Shown: positions 35,328 to 44,685 of the stretch, piece by piece
Position numbering within the stretch: the stretch's first letter is position 1
Layout of the letters: each line of letters opens with the position of its first letter
Origin: Streptomyces sp. NBC_00510
GTDB lineage: Bacteria > Actinomycetota > Actinomycetes > Streptomycetales > Streptomycetaceae
DNA length: 64,000 bases
Direction of reading: 5' to 3'
Assembly: GCA_036013505.1 (NCBI GenBank)
Contig: CP107851.1
Span: 5,482,001-5,546,000, forward strand
Position numbers and translations under genes: made by a program
The notes under the pieces: generated by a model
What the model was told of the DNA's origin: nothing
Database searches by the model: none
What the model saw: the letters and a program-made list of their open reading frames with translations, nothing else

Positions 35328-37373
35328 TCACGCCGCGCGGAGCGCCTGCGGGAGGGGCGCCGCGTGGAGGACCGCGAGGCCGGAGACGGCGCGGGTCAGC
35401 GAGACGTACAGGCGGCGCAGGCCGGTGCGCTCGTCGGGCTCGCCGTCGACGACCGCGGCGGGCTCGTCCAGCACGACGTAGTCGTACTCCAGACCCTTGG
35501 CCAGGGAGGCAGGGACGAGCGTGAGGCGGACCTCGGGCGTGGTCTCCGCACCGGGTGACAGGTACGGCAGGCCGGCCGCCGCCAACGCCTCGGCCAGTGC
35601 GGGCACGCGCGCGTCGGCGGCGATCAGGCCGATGGACCCCTCGCGGTCCAGGGCCTGCCGGCAGGCTGCGAGCACGGCCGGGGTCAGCCCGCCCGCCGGG
35701 ACCTCGGTCACCGAGAAGGCGCCCGGGTTCTCCCGGACGGAGGTCGCCTCCTTCAGGCCGGGTGCGATCTCGGGCAGCAGCCGGGAAGCGTAGGCGATGA
35801 CCTCCAGCGGGACGCGGAAGCCCTGGGTCAGCTCCTCGACCCGCGAACCCGGCTTCCCGAGGTGCTCCAGCGCCTCCTCCCAGGTCCCCGTCGCCCACGG
35901 GGTGGTGCCCTGGGCGAGGTCGCCCAGCACGGTCGCGGAGCCGGTGGAGCAGCGGCGGCCCACCGCCCGGTACTGCATGGGGGAGAGGTCCTGGGCCTCG
36001 TCCAGCACGACGTGGCCGAGCGAGGCCGTGCGGTGCACCAGGTCGTGGGCCTCGTCGACCAGCACGGCGTCGGCGGCCGACCACTTGGCGGAGGCGGCCG
36101 AGCGGGCGGGCTTCTCCCAGAGGATCTCCTTCTGCTCCTCCTCGGTCAGCACGCCCTCCGCGCACGCGGCCAGGAACTCCGGGTCGGACAGCAGCCGCAG
36201 CACCGTCTTCGCCGGGTCCACCGGCGGCCACGCCTCCTTCACGGCCGCCTTGACCGCCGCGTTGCGCGCGACCGCGTCCTGCACCCGGTCGTCGGGGGCC
36301 TCCCCGGCCGCCTCCATCCGGACCAGCACGGCGTGCGCGATCCGCTGCGGCAGCGCCTCGCGGGCGGCGCCGTAGCGGATGTCACGCTCCATCAGCTCGC
36401 GGACCAGCTCCTCCAGTTCGTACGCCGGGACGCGCCAGCGGCGCGAGCCGCGCACCACGACCACCGGCTCGGTGGGCATCCGGATGCCGGAGCGGACCGC
36501 GCGCCGCAGCACCTCGGCCATGCGCGCGTCGCCCTTGACGCCGGCGGCGGCCGCCGAGTCGGTGCCCTTGACCGGGACGTGGGCGACCAGGTCGTCGACG
36601 GTGGCCTGCTTGACGCTCAGCTCGCCCAGGGCGGGCAGCACCTGCTCGATGTAGTGCAGGAAGGACGCGTTGGGGCCGATGACGAGGGTGCCGGTGCGGG
36701 CCAGCCGTTCGCGGTGCGCGTAGAGCAGGTACGCCACCCGGTGCAGGCCGACGGCGGTCTTCCCGGTGCCGGGCGCCCCCTGCACGCAGACCGTGCCGCC
36801 GACCCCGGCGCGGACGATCTCGTCCTGCTCGGGCTGGATGGTGGCGACGATGTCGCGCATCGGGCCGACGCGCGGCCGCTCGATCTCCTGCTGGAGCAGC
36901 TTGCTGGAGGTCTGCGCCTCGTCCGGGTCGGTGAGGTGCTCGTCCTCGTACGCGGTCAGCTCCCCGCCGGTGTAGCCGAAGCGGCGACGCAGCGCGACGT
37001 CCTGCGGGTCGGTGCGGGAGGCCCGGTAGAAGGGCTGGGAGACCGGCGCGCGCCAGTCGACGACCATGGGGTCGCCGTCCGCGTCGTGCACGTGGCGGCG
37101 GCCGATGTAGAAGCGGTGACCGGCTTCGGCGCCGTCCGCGTAGTCGAGACGGCCGAAGAACAGCGGGGTGTGGGCGAGGTCCGCGAGCGCCTTGATGCGG
37201 GCGGTGATCTCCGACTGCAGCACTTCCGCGTTCACCCAGTTGGCGGTCACGTCCCGGATGTCGAGGGCCTCGACGTCGGCGCGCATCGCGCGCAGGGCGG
37301 AACGGGACGAGGCGAGGTGGGAGCGTTCGCGGTCGAGCGGATTGTCGGTGGTGAGGGACTGTTCCCCTGGCAC
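35328..37373 (-). CDS. HelD-like superfamily 1 helicase
   Basis: The 681-residue protein has an N-terminal coiled-coil arm, Walker A GAPGTGKTAVGLHR, HVVLDEAQDLSPMQ (motif II) and the C-terminal motif LTLVPASLAKGLEYDYVVLDEP. HelD proteins bind RNA polymerase and pull it off nucleic acid; some in Streptomyces (HelR) protect against rifamycins. This one lacks a visible rifamycin-associated element upstream. The GTG at 37373 has GGAGG nine bases upstream. Other starts upstream give unlike sequence. Confidence 0.88.
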   Translation of the reverse strand: MPGEQSLTTDNPLDRERSHLASSRSALRAMRADVEALDIRDVTANWVNAEVLQSEITARIKALADLAHTPLFFGRLDYADGAEAGHRFYIGRRHVHDADGDPMVVDWRAPVSQPFYRASRTDPQDVALRRRFGYTGGELTAYEDEHLTDPDEAQTSSKLLQQEIERPRVGPMRDIVATIQPEQDEIVRAGVGGTVCVQGAPGTGKTAVGLHRVAYLLYAHRERLARTGTLVIGPNASFLHYIEQVLPALGELSVKQATVDDLVAHVPVKGTDSAAAAGVKGDARMAEVLRRAVRSGIRMPTEPVVVVRGSRRWRVPAYELEELVRELMERDIRYGAAREALPQRIAHAVLVRMEAAGEAPDDRVQDAVARNAAVKAAVKEAWPPVDPAKTVLRLLSDPEFLAACAEGVLTEEEQKEILWEKPARSAASAKWSAADAVLVDEAHDLVHRTASLGHVVLDEAQDLSPMQYRAVGRRCSTGSATVLGDLAQGTTPWATGTWEEALEHLGKPGSRVEELTQGFRVPLEVIAYASRLLPEIAPGLKEATSVRENPGAFSVTEVPAGGLTPAVLAACRQALDREGSIGLIAADARVPALAEALAAAGLPYLSPGAETTPEVRLTLVPASLAKGLEYDYVVLDEPAAVVDGEPDERTGLRRLYVSLTRAVSGLAVLHAAPLPQALRAA

Positions 37374-37634
37374 GGGTTGCCTCCGGCGGCACGTAGGGCA
37401 TGGCTCAGCCGGCCCCTGACCGGCGCGCACGGGGGCGCGGGGCGGGGCGCTGTCCTGATACGGATCACGACTCGGGCCGACCGGTTTCCGTCCGGCCGGT
37501 GGCGCCGTCCCTCAAGGGGGCGGGCGGCAAGACGCAGGATCTTACGCCTCGGCGACGGCAGGTGCTAACCGTTTTTCCCCCCACCGGTAGCCGGAACCTC
37601 TGCCCAAAGCGTCACGTATGCGTACATTGGGGGC

Positions 37635-37808
37635 ATGGCACGACCAGTGGTCTCCCGCGTCCGCGGCAGCACCGCCATCGCCGAGGACCCCGGGCACCGG
37701 CATCCGGTCCACCCCGTCGGGGACGCCCTGCGGGCGGTCCGGGTCTACGTCGCCACGGCGGTCCGCGTCGTGGTGCTGGGCCAGGACGGCTCCGCCGCGC
37801 GCGACTGA
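37635..37808 (+). CDS. Small conserved-looking protein (57 aa)
   Basis: A short open frame from ATG 37635 to TGA 37808 has typical genome codon bias, with nearly all third positions G or C. It encodes a basic, His/Pro-containing N-terminal half and a hydrophobic beta-like half (ALRAVRVYVATAVRVVVLG). TACATT lies about 11 bases upstream, resembling a -10 box, so the message may have a very short leader. No function is known. It diverges from the HelD-like gene. Confidence 0.55.
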   Translation: MARPVVSRVRGSTAIAEDPGHRHPVHPVGDALRAVRVYVATAVRVVVLGQDGSAARD

Positions 37809-37812
37809 CGCG

Positions 37813-37835
37813 GCGGGCCTCCCGGCACGGCCCGC
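37813..37835. terminator. Terminator hairpin
   Basis: GCGGGCC (37813-37819) pairs with GGCCCGC (37829-37835) between the small gene and the XPB gene, which converge. Confidence 0.6.
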
Positions 37836-37842
37836 AGACGGG

Positions 37843-39474
37843 TCAGAGCAGCTCGTCCGCGTCGACGATGCGGTACGCGTACCCCTGCTCGGCCAGGAAC
37901 CGCTGGCGGTGCGCGGCGAAGTCCTGGTCGATGGTGTCGCGGGCGACCACGGAGTAGAAGCGGGCCTCGTGACCGTCCGCCTTCGGCCGCAGCACCCGGC
38001 CGAGGCGCTGCGCCTCCTCCTGACGGGAACCGAAGGTGCCCGAGACCTGGATGGCGACCGTCGCCTCCGGCAGGTCGATCGAGAAGTTGGCCACCTTGGA
38101 GACCACGAGCACCGAGATCTCCCCCTGCCGGAAGGCGTCGAAGAGCTTCTCGCGCTGCGCGTTCGTCGTCTCGCCCTTGATCACCGGCGCCCCGAGGTGC
38201 TCGCCCAGCTCGTCGAGCTGGTCGATGTACTGGCCGATCACCAGCGTCTGCTGTCCGCGGTGCTTGGCGACCAGCGCCTCGGCGACCTTGCGCTTGGTCG
38301 CGGTCGTCGCGCAGTAGCGGTACTTCTCCTCCGGCTCGGCGGTCGCGTACGCCAGCCGCTCGGAGTCGGTCAGGTTGACCCGCACCTCCACGCAGTCGGC
38401 GGGCGCGATGTAGCCCTGCGCCTCGATCTCCTTCCACGGCGCGTCGAAGCGCTTGGGACCGATCAGCGAGAAGACGTCCGACTCACGGCCGTCCTCGCGC
38501 ACCAGCGTCGCCGTCAGGCCGAGCCGGCGGCGGGCCTGGAGGTCCGCGGTGAACTTGAAGACCGGCGCCGGGAGCAGGTGCACCTCGTCGTAGACGATCA
38601 GGCCCCAGTCACGGGAGTCGAAGAGCTCCAGGTGCGCGTAGACGCCCTTCCGCTTGGTCGTCAGCACCTGGTACGTGGCGATGGTGACCGGACGGATCTC
38701 CTTGCGGGTGCCGCTGTACTCGCCGATCTCGTCCTCGGTCAGCGAGGTCCGCTTCACCAGCTCGTGCTTCCACTGCCGGGCCGAGACCGTGTTCGTCACC
38801 AGGATCAGCGTCGTCGCCTTCGCCTGCGCCATCGCGCCCGCGCCCACCAGCGTCTTGCCGGCGCCGCAGGGCAGCACGACCACGCCCGAGCCGCCGTGCC
38901 AGAAGCCCTCCACCGCCTGCTCCTGGTAGGGGCGGAGCTTCCAGCCGTCCTGGTCCAGCTCGATCGGGTGCGCCTCGCCGTCCACGTAACCGGCCAGGTC
39001 CTCCGCCGGCCAGCCCAGCTTGAGCAGCACCTGCTTGATCTGGCCGCGCTCGGAGGGGTGGACGACCACCGTGTCGGGGCCGAGCCGGGCGCCCACCAGC
39101 GGCGTGATCTTCTTCGAGCGGAGGATCTCCTCCAGCACCGGACGGTCCGTGGAGGTCAGCACCAGGCCGTGCGCCGGGTGCTTGCTCAGCGTCAGCCGGC
39201 CGTAGCGGGCCATCGTCTCGGCGACGTCCACCAGCAGCGCGTGCGGCACCGGGTAGCGGGAGTACTGCACGAGCGCGTCCACGACCTGCTCCGCGTCGTG
39301 CCCGGCGGCGCGGGCGTTCCACAGCCCCAGCGGGGTGATCCGGTAGGTGTGGATGTGCTCGGGCGCCCGCTCCAGTTCGGCGAAGGGGGCGATGGCACGC
39401 CGGCACTCGTCGGCGAGCTCGTGGTCGACCTCCAGCAGCAGGGTCTTGTCGCTCTGGACGATCAGGCAGGACAC
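37843..39474 (-). CDS. DNA repair helicase XPB (bacterial)
   Basis: The 543-residue superfamily 2 helicase has Walker A LPCGAGKTLVGAG, the DEVH box VYDEVHLLP, SAT-like LTATLVRED containing the XPB-specific RED motif, and motif VI EAQRLGRVLRP. An N-terminal DRD-like domain (residues 1-150) precedes the motor. Bacterial XPBs unwind and anneal DNA with a 3-prime to 5-prime polarity. The GTG at 39474 has GGAGG five bases upstream. A large helicase-associated gene lies immediately upstream on the same strand. Confidence 0.93.
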   Translation of the reverse strand: MSCLIVQSDKTLLLEVDHELADECRRAIAPFAELERAPEHIHTYRITPLGLWNARAAGHDAEQVVDALVQYSRYPVPHALLVDVAETMARYGRLTLSKHPAHGLVLTSTDRPVLEEILRSKKITPLVGARLGPDTVVVHPSERGQIKQVLLKLGWPAEDLAGYVDGEAHPIELDQDGWKLRPYQEQAVEGFWHGGSGVVVLPCGAGKTLVGAGAMAQAKATTLILVTNTVSARQWKHELVKRTSLTEDEIGEYSGTRKEIRPVTIATYQVLTTKRKGVYAHLELFDSRDWGLIVYDEVHLLPAPVFKFTADLQARRRLGLTATLVREDGRESDVFSLIGPKRFDAPWKEIEAQGYIAPADCVEVRVNLTDSERLAYATAEPEEKYRYCATTATKRKVAEALVAKHRGQQTLVIGQYIDQLDELGEHLGAPVIKGETTNAQREKLFDAFRQGEISVLVVSKVANFSIDLPEATVAIQVSGTFGSRQEEAQRLGRVLRPKADGHEARFYSVVARDTIDQDFAAHRQRFLAEQGYAYRIVDADELL

Positions 39475-39625
39475 GCAAACCTCCGCGAATGGGCGGGCCG
39501 GGACCGGGAAGGGGGCCGGGCTGAACTATCCATGGTCCCCCATCCCCGAGGGGAAACGTCCCGGTCCTCCGGATCGATACCGCGCCCCGCCCCGGCCGGC
39601 ACCCCGTGCCCGCCCCGCGACAGGG

Positions 39626-42043
39626 TCACGCCAGGTCGTCGGCGAGCTCGGCGACACCGGTTATCCGGTGCAGCGCGAAGGTGCGGACCTCGTCGGCGGT
39701 GTGGTCGTACGCGGTGACGAACCCGCCCTCCACCCGCATCGGGCCGATCACGCGCTGGCTCGCCGCGCCCTCCGCGTTGACGTAGCCGATCCACACCGAC
39801 TCGCCGGTCAGCACCGCCGCCTGCATCGTCGCCAGCGTCTCGGCCGCCGCCGTGCGCGGCAGCCGGCCGTCGCCGTGGCCGCCCGGGCGCTCCGCGGGCT
39901 CCCTGCGGACCGCGGTCGAGGCCCGGTCACCGGCCCGGATCGCCTTGACGGCCGCCCCGAGCAGTGTCCCGTCCGGGGTCGGCGGCCCGTCCACCACGGG
40001 TACCGGCGCGCTGCGCGGCGGGGTGCGCCGGGCGTCCGCGCGGGTGATCAGCACATCGCCCTCGGCGGACTCGGCCGCCGGCGCGTGGCCCAGCGCGCGC
40101 AGCCGCTCCAGCAGCGTCGCCGGATCGCTCTGCGCCGCGAGCACCGTCGGCGCGAGGCGGCGCAGCCCGAGGCCGGCCGCCCGGCGGTCGGCCAGCAGCT
40201 CGCTGAGCAGCGCGTCGTCGTCGCAGCGCACGTACGCCGAGGCCGCGCCCACGCGCAACCGGCCGTGCCGGCGGGCGACGTCGTCCACGAGGTAGCTCAG
40301 CGGCTGCGGCACGGGCGTGCGCGAGTGCGCGGAGAGGAAGGCGTGCAGGTCGGCGGCGGTGCGGCCGGCGTCCAGCGCCCGGCGCACCGACTCCTGGGTG
40401 AAGCGGAAGACGGTCGCGCCGCCCTTGGACTCCACGTCCGCCAGGACGTGCAGGGTCTCGGCGAGGTGCGGCTGCAGAGGGCCCGGCGCGACCGCCGTCA
40501 GATCGGCCTGGAGCAGCACGTGGTCCAGCGGCTCCGGCAGCAGCGGCCCGAGCAGCAGGGCCGCCGCGTCCCCGGAACGCCGCAGCAGCGCGCGGCCGTG
40601 CGCCGCCAGCGCGCCACGGCCGGTGACCCCCAGCATTTCCGCCTCCGTCACCGTCCAGCGCACCAGGTCGGCGCGGAGCGGGTCCATCGCGGCGCCGCCC
40701 CGCAGCGGGCGCTCCCAGCGCAGCCGGGCCAGCAGCGCGTCCTGGTCCGCCGAGGCGCCCTCGGGGAGCGCGGCCAGCAGCTCCAGCGTCCGGCGGCGCA
40801 CCTCAGGGGCGAGTGAACGGTCCAGGTCGGGGCCGAGCGCCGCCAGCGCGCGGCCCTTCACGTCCCGCGTGCCGACGACACCCGGTACGCGGGTGGCGGC
40901 CAGCCACGCCGTGACCAGGGCCGCCCAGCGGTCCTCGGCGGGCAGCGTCAGCCACCCGTCGGCCGCGGGGGTCGGCGCGTACGCCTCGTCCAGCTCCCCG
41001 TCCGCGGCGACCAGGCCCGCGGCGTACGCCACCTCCACCCAGAACGCGGCCAGCGGATCCGGCACGTCCAGCGCCGTGGCCACCCGCTTCAGGTCCCGCA
41101 CGCTCAGCCCGCCCGCACGCAGCACCGACGGACCGCCGGTCTCCCACTGCTTCAGCAGCTCCTCGACCGTACGGACCGCTGTGAAGGCCTGACCCGCGGC
41201 GGTCCTGTCCACAGCCTGTGGATCGTGCTGCTTCGGCTCCACGGCCGGCGCGACCGGCTCCGGGGCGCGGTGCGCCCTGCCGCCGCGCAGATGCAGGGCC
41301 ACCTCGCGGGGGAGCACGACGTTGCGCGCCCCGGCCGGCAGCAGCAGCCCGCGCTCCAGCAGCCAGGCCACCGGGGGCGGCGGCACCGTCACGTCCGCCA
41401 CCTCCCCGTACGGCGGGCCCCACGCCAGCCTGCGCAGCACCGCCCCGGCCTCCGGGGGCGCGCCGTCGAGCAGTGCCGCCATCCGCACGCGGTCGGCGAA
41501 CAGCGAGGTCAACTCCCCCGCCGCGCTCACCGGGTCGTGCGTGGGCGGCAGCCCGGCCACCGTGAGGATCTGCTGCAACCGCGTCGGGGACATGCCGGAG
41601 GTCGCCTCGGCCACGGTCGGCCCGAGGCCGGTCGGGGACGGGGTCCCCGCGGCCGGGGCCAGGATGTCGCGCGCGGTGCGCACCAGGCGCAGCCGGTCGT
41701 CCCCGCCCCACAGCAGTGCCTGCGCCCGCAGCGTCGCCACCGCGCCGGGCAGCGCCTCCGCCGACTCCGGGCCCATCAGCGCGGCGAGCGCGTCGTGTCC
41801 GGCGCCGTCCGGCGCGACGGCCAGGGCCTCGGCGGTCTGCAGCGTGAACCGGTCCAGGCGTTCGAGGGCGCGGACGACGGAGGCACGGGTGCCGGCGCGG
41901 GTCGCCAGCTGCGAGAGGTCGTTCGGGACCGGGTTCAGCAGGTCCGGGCGCGCCCGGAGCAGTGCGGACAGCGCGTCGTCGCCGCGGGCGCGCAGATCCT
42001 CCGCGAGCGTACGCGGCGCCGCCGCGGGGCCGTCAGTGCTCAT
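39626..42043 (-). CDS. Large helicase-associated protein with C-terminal WYL-like domain
   Basis: The 805-residue protein matches the Helicase_C_3 type actinobacterial family found beside XPB genes. Its N-terminal region (RARGDDALSALLRARPDLLNPVPNDLSQLATRAGTRASVVRALERLDRFTLQTAEALAV) is helical. The C-terminal ~120 residues (ESVWIGYVNAEGAASQRVIGPMRVEGGFVTAYDHTADEVRTFALHRITGVAELAD) read as a WYL domain, a ligand or nucleic-acid sensor. No helicase motor motifs are visible. It is transcribed 151 bases before XPB and may work with it. The ATG at 42043 is preceded by GGGGGAG. Confidence 0.85.
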   Translation of the reverse strand: MSTDGPAAAPRTLAEDLRARGDDALSALLRARPDLLNPVPNDLSQLATRAGTRASVVRALERLDRFTLQTAEALAVAPDGAGHDALAALMGPESAEALPGAVATLRAQALLWGGDDRLRLVRTARDILAPAAGTPSPTGLGPTVAEATSGMSPTRLQQILTVAGLPPTHDPVSAAGELTSLFADRVRMAALLDGAPPEAGAVLRRLAWGPPYGEVADVTVPPPPVAWLLERGLLLPAGARNVVLPREVALHLRGGRAHRAPEPVAPAVEPKQHDPQAVDRTAAGQAFTAVRTVEELLKQWETGGPSVLRAGGLSVRDLKRVATALDVPDPLAAFWVEVAYAAGLVAADGELDEAYAPTPAADGWLTLPAEDRWAALVTAWLAATRVPGVVGTRDVKGRALAALGPDLDRSLAPEVRRRTLELLAALPEGASADQDALLARLRWERPLRGGAAMDPLRADLVRWTVTEAEMLGVTGRGALAAHGRALLRRSGDAAALLLGPLLPEPLDHVLLQADLTAVAPGPLQPHLAETLHVLADVESKGGATVFRFTQESVRRALDAGRTAADLHAFLSAHSRTPVPQPLSYLVDDVARRHGRLRVGAASAYVRCDDDALLSELLADRRAAGLGLRRLAPTVLAAQSDPATLLERLRALGHAPAAESAEGDVLITRADARRTPPRSAPVPVVDGPPTPDGTLLGAAVKAIRAGDRASTAVRREPAERPGGHGDGRLPRTAAAETLATMQAAVLTGESVWIGYVNAEGAASQRVIGPMRVEGGFVTAYDHTADEVRTFALHRITGVAELADDLA

Positions 42044-42379
42044 CTCCCCCACATTAGCCCTGGCGGGTCCGCCTGAGACCCGTGGGCGCACGGCACCGTG
42101 CCGTGCCGGGGGTCGTGGGAGGTCGTTCCTCCCCCAGCTACCGCTGGGAGGTGCCCCCAGCATGGGGGTCCCCCCGGCCGCAGGCTGGGGGAGGGTTGGC
42201 ACACCCCCCACCACCGGCGTGCAGACGCCGGAGCAACCCGCGGTGCCGCACAGGTGCGGCGCCGTCGTGGGGTTGCGCCAGCCCTCCCCCAGCTACCGCT
42301 GGGGGTGCCCCCGGCCTCCGGCGAGCGGCCGACCCTCAACCATGCCCGGGGGCGGCCCGGGGGGCGGTAGCGTCGGAGC
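42044..42379. repeat. Palindromic intergenic repeat, copy B (inverted, expanded)
   Basis: This gap holds an inverted copy of the element at 23.9-24.05 kb. CCGCACAGGTGCGG (42246-42259) is the reverse of its core, and about 115 bases around it match closely. Extra hairpins surround it: the motif CTCCCCCAGCTACCGCTGGG occurs at about 42,128 and again at about 42,284. No gene is apparent; the promoter of the next gene should be near 42,330-42,370. Confidence 0.8.
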
Positions 42380-43225
42380 ATGGGTGCGGAGGAGAGCGAC
42401 CGGCTGGTACTGGACTACCTCAGCAAGGTGGGGGACCTGGCACAGACCGCCCTCCCGGCCGACCGGCGGCGGGACCTCGTGGCACGCCTGCGCAAGGACA
42501 TCGACCGGGAGCGGCACGGCAGCGACAACCCCGCCGTGGTGCGGCGGATCCTGGGCCGGCTGGGCGCCCCGGACGCGGTGGTGCAGGGGGAGGCCGCCGC
42601 CGCGGTGCCCGCGCCCCGCACCCCGGTGGAGCCCGCACCGGCGGAACCGCAGTGGTGGCGGCTGCCCGACCAGCGGACCCAGTCGCCGTTGCCGTCGCCC
42701 TCGCGGACGTTCCTGCCCGGTGACGAACTCGCCGGGCTGCCCGGCATGACCGGAGGCCTGCTCATCCCGCTGACCCCCGAGGAGGAGCCTGAGGCCGCCC
42801 CGGACGCCGTTAAGGAGGACCCCGAGGCCGCGGCCGAGCCGGACGCCGCCCCGGCCGAGCGCCGTGGGCGGCGGCGGTGGCGGGCCGGTCTCCTGGAGTC
42901 CGTCGCCGCGCTCCTGCTGCTGACCGGCGCCGTCCTCGGCTCCTGGATCGCCCTCCTCGCCGGGTGGGCCGTGGCGTACGGCTCGCGCCGGCTGTCCCGC
43001 CGCGCGTCCCGGTTCGCGGCGCTGGGCCTGCCGGGGCTGACCGCCGCGGCCGCGCTGATCTGGATCTGGGGCCGCTTCGCCGGACGGTGGGGCGAGCCGA
43101 TCCCCGAGGGCGGCCTGGACTCCGCCATCGCCGACGCGCTGCCCACGGTCGTGCGGATCGCGGCCGTCGCCTCCGCCGCCTTCCTGCTCTGGCGGGGGAG
43201 CAGGGCCGGCCGGCGGCCTCGTTAG
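42380..43225 (+). CDS. Hypothetical membrane protein with helical N-terminal domain
   Basis: The 281-residue protein has an N-terminal HAAS-like segment (LVLDYLSKVGDLAQTALPADRRRDLVARLRKDIDRER and RRILGRLGAPDAVVQGE), found in some sigma-factor-associated or signalling membrane proteins. An acidic Pro/Glu-rich linker follows, then three or four transmembrane helices (about 175-275). The linkage gives no clue to function. The ATG at 42380 follows GTCGGAGC. Confidence 0.7.
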   Translation: MGAEESDRLVLDYLSKVGDLAQTALPADRRRDLVARLRKDIDRERHGSDNPAVVRRILGRLGAPDAVVQGEAAAAVPAPRTPVEPAPAEPQWWRLPDQRTQSPLPSPSRTFLPGDELAGLPGMTGGLLIPLTPEEEPEAAPDAVKEDPEAAAEPDAAPAERRGRRRWRAGLLESVAALLLLTGAVLGSWIALLAGWAVAYGSRRLSRRASRFAALGLPGLTAAAALIWIWGRFAGRWGEPIPEGGLDSAIADALPTVVRIAAVASAAFLLWRGSRAGRRPR

Positions 43226-43235
43226 AGTGGCTGCC

Positions 43236-43880
43236 ATGCCCGCTTCCCAGCCGACGTCCCCGATAACGGTCGGTTTCGACCTCGACATGACCCTGATCGA
43301 CTCACGGCCCGGCATCAAGGCCACGTACGAGCGCCTCGCCGAGGAGACCGGCGTCTTCGTCGACGCCGCGCTCGCCGTCACCCGCCTCGGACCGCCGCTC
43401 GACTGGGAGCTGGCGCACTGGTTCCCCGCGGAGGACATCCCCGCGGTCGCCGACCGCTACCGGGCGCTGTACCCCGAGTTCGCCGTCGCCCCGACCCCGG
43501 CCATGCCCGGGGCGCGCGAGGCCGTCGCCGCCGTGCACGCGGCGGGCGGGCGGGCCGTCGTGGTCACCGCGAAGCACGAGCCGAACGCCAAGCTGCACCT
43601 CACGCACCTGGGCCTGGAGGTCGACGAGGTGCGCGGCTGGCTGTGGGCCGAGGCGAAGGCCGAGGCGCTGACCGAGTACGGGGCGGCGGTCTACGTCGGG
43701 GACCACGTGGGGGACGTCGTCGGGGCCCGCACGGCCGGCGCGCTGTCCGTGGCGGTGGCGACGGGCCCGGTCACGGCGGACGAACTGCGCGCCGCGGGGG
43801 CGGACGTCGTACTGGCCGACCTGACGGAGTTCCCCGCCTGGTTCGCCTCCTACGCCCCGGACCCCGACGCCGTCGCCTGA
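43236..43880 (+). CDS. HAD-family hydrolase
   Basis: The 214-residue enzyme has motif [11 protein letters not shown] (with Met replacing the common Gly), VVVTAKHE with motif II Thr, and motif [15 protein letters not shown]. It resembles phosphoglycolate-phosphatase-like HADs; the substrate is unknown. The ATG at 43236 is 10 bases after the previous stop, so these two may be an operon. Its last 31 bases overlap a converging small membrane gene. Confidence 0.88.
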   Translation: MPASQPTSPITVGFDLDMTLIDSRPGIKATYERLAEETGVFVDAALAVTRLGPPLDWELAHWFPAEDIPAVADRYRALYPEFAVAPTPAMPGAREAVAAVHAAGGRAVVVTAKHEPNAKLHLTHLGLEVDEVRGWLWAEAKAEALTEYGAAVYVGDHVGDVVGARTAGALSVAVATGPVTADELRAAGADVVLADLTEFPAWFASYAPDPDAVA

Positions 43881-44095
43881 CGGCTCTGCGCCCGCGCGGA
43901 GCGCAGCAGCCCGGCCAGGGCCAGCGCGAAGCCGACGCCCATGAGCATCGACACCAGGTAGGCGGCGGTCGGCAGCGGGTCGGATCCCAGGAAGAGCGGG
44001 GCCACGGTGGCCAGAGTGCCGAGCGCGCCAACGACGAAGACGGCGGCGCCGGCGCGCACGAGGAGATCGCCGGGTTTCCGGGTTTCGGTGGTCAC
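43850..44095 (-). CDS. Small membrane protein (81 aa), unknown function
   Basis: Two hydrophobic helices ([26 protein letters not shown] and [22 protein letters not shown]) and a Ser/Gln-rich tail suggest a two-span membrane protein. The start is GTG 44095. The last 31 bases overlap the HAD gene end. No family is recognised, though similar small genes are common near HAD and cold-shock genes in streptomycetes. Confidence 0.65.
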   Translation of the reverse strand: MTTETRKPGDLLVRAGAAVFVVGALGTLATVAPLFLGSDPLPTAAYLVSMLMGVGFALALAGLLRSARAQSRQATASGSGA

Positions 44096-44205
44096 CGGAC
44101 CAGGGTAGATCGCCCGGGGAAGTCGCAGCGCACCGGCCGGACGGTGGCCGGGGCAGGAAGACCACGGAGTCTTGTCACACGCCCCTGGGCCATTAGCCTT
44201 ATGGG

Positions 44206-44255
44206 CAGCGGGTCTGCCAAGGGGCCCGCTGTCTTGCTATCCAAGAGCTTTTTTC
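44206..44255 (+). promoter_or_regulatory. Structured leader of the second cold-shock gene
   Basis: CAGCGGG (44206-44212) pairs with CCCGCTG (44225-44231), and a run of six T lies at about 44,250-44,255, unusual in this genome. The stretch lies 27-76 bases before the start codon. It may be a cold-responsive leader; the hairpin and T-run are not adjacent, so a simple terminator is unlikely. Confidence 0.45.
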
Positions 44256-44281
44256 TGTCTACAGCGAGGACGAGGTCGGAC

Positions 44282-44665
44282 GTGCCTACCGGCAAGGTCA
44301 AGTGGTTCAACAGCGAGAAGGGCTTCGGCTTCCTCTCCCGCGACGACGGCGGCGACGTCTTCGTGCACTCCTCCGTCCTGCCGGACGGCGTGGCCACGCT
44401 GAAGCCGGGGCAACGAGTCGAGTTCGGGGTGGTCGCCGGACAGCGCGGTGACCAGGCCCTGTCGGTGACCCTGTTGGAGCCGGCGCCGTCCGTGGCGGCC
44501 GCGCAGCGACGCAAGCCCGACGAACTGCTGCCCATCGTCCAGGACCTCACCACGCTGCTGGAGGACGTCGCGCGCTCGCTGCAGCGCGGCCGTTACCCGG
44601 ACAAGGCCCACGGCCACAAGATCGCGTCCGTCCTGCGCGTCGTCGCCGACCAGTTGGACGTCTGA
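44282..44665 (+). CDS. Cold-shock domain protein with C-terminal helical extension
   Basis: The 127-residue protein has an N-terminal cold-shock domain with RNP1 [12 protein letters not shown] and RNP2 DVFVHSSVL, then about 60 extra residues ([48 protein letters not shown]) forming helices. The extension may mediate dimerisation or protein contacts. This two-part form is known in Streptomyces. The start is GTG 44282; the ribosome site is weak (GAGGACGAGG). Confidence 0.92.
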   Translation: MPTGKVKWFNSEKGFGFLSRDDGGDVFVHSSVLPDGVATLKPGQRVEFGVVAGQRGDQALSVTLLEPAPSVAAAQRRKPDELLPIVQDLTTLLEDVARSLQRGRYPDKAHGHKIASVLRVVADQLDV

Positions 44666-44685
44666 CCCCCCGCCCGGGCGCGGGC

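Noticed and set aside
37374-37634. Rifamycin-associated element upstream of the HelD-like gene
   Set aside because: I could not find the 19-bp inverted repeat that marks HelR genes; the GC-rich hairpins here do not match.
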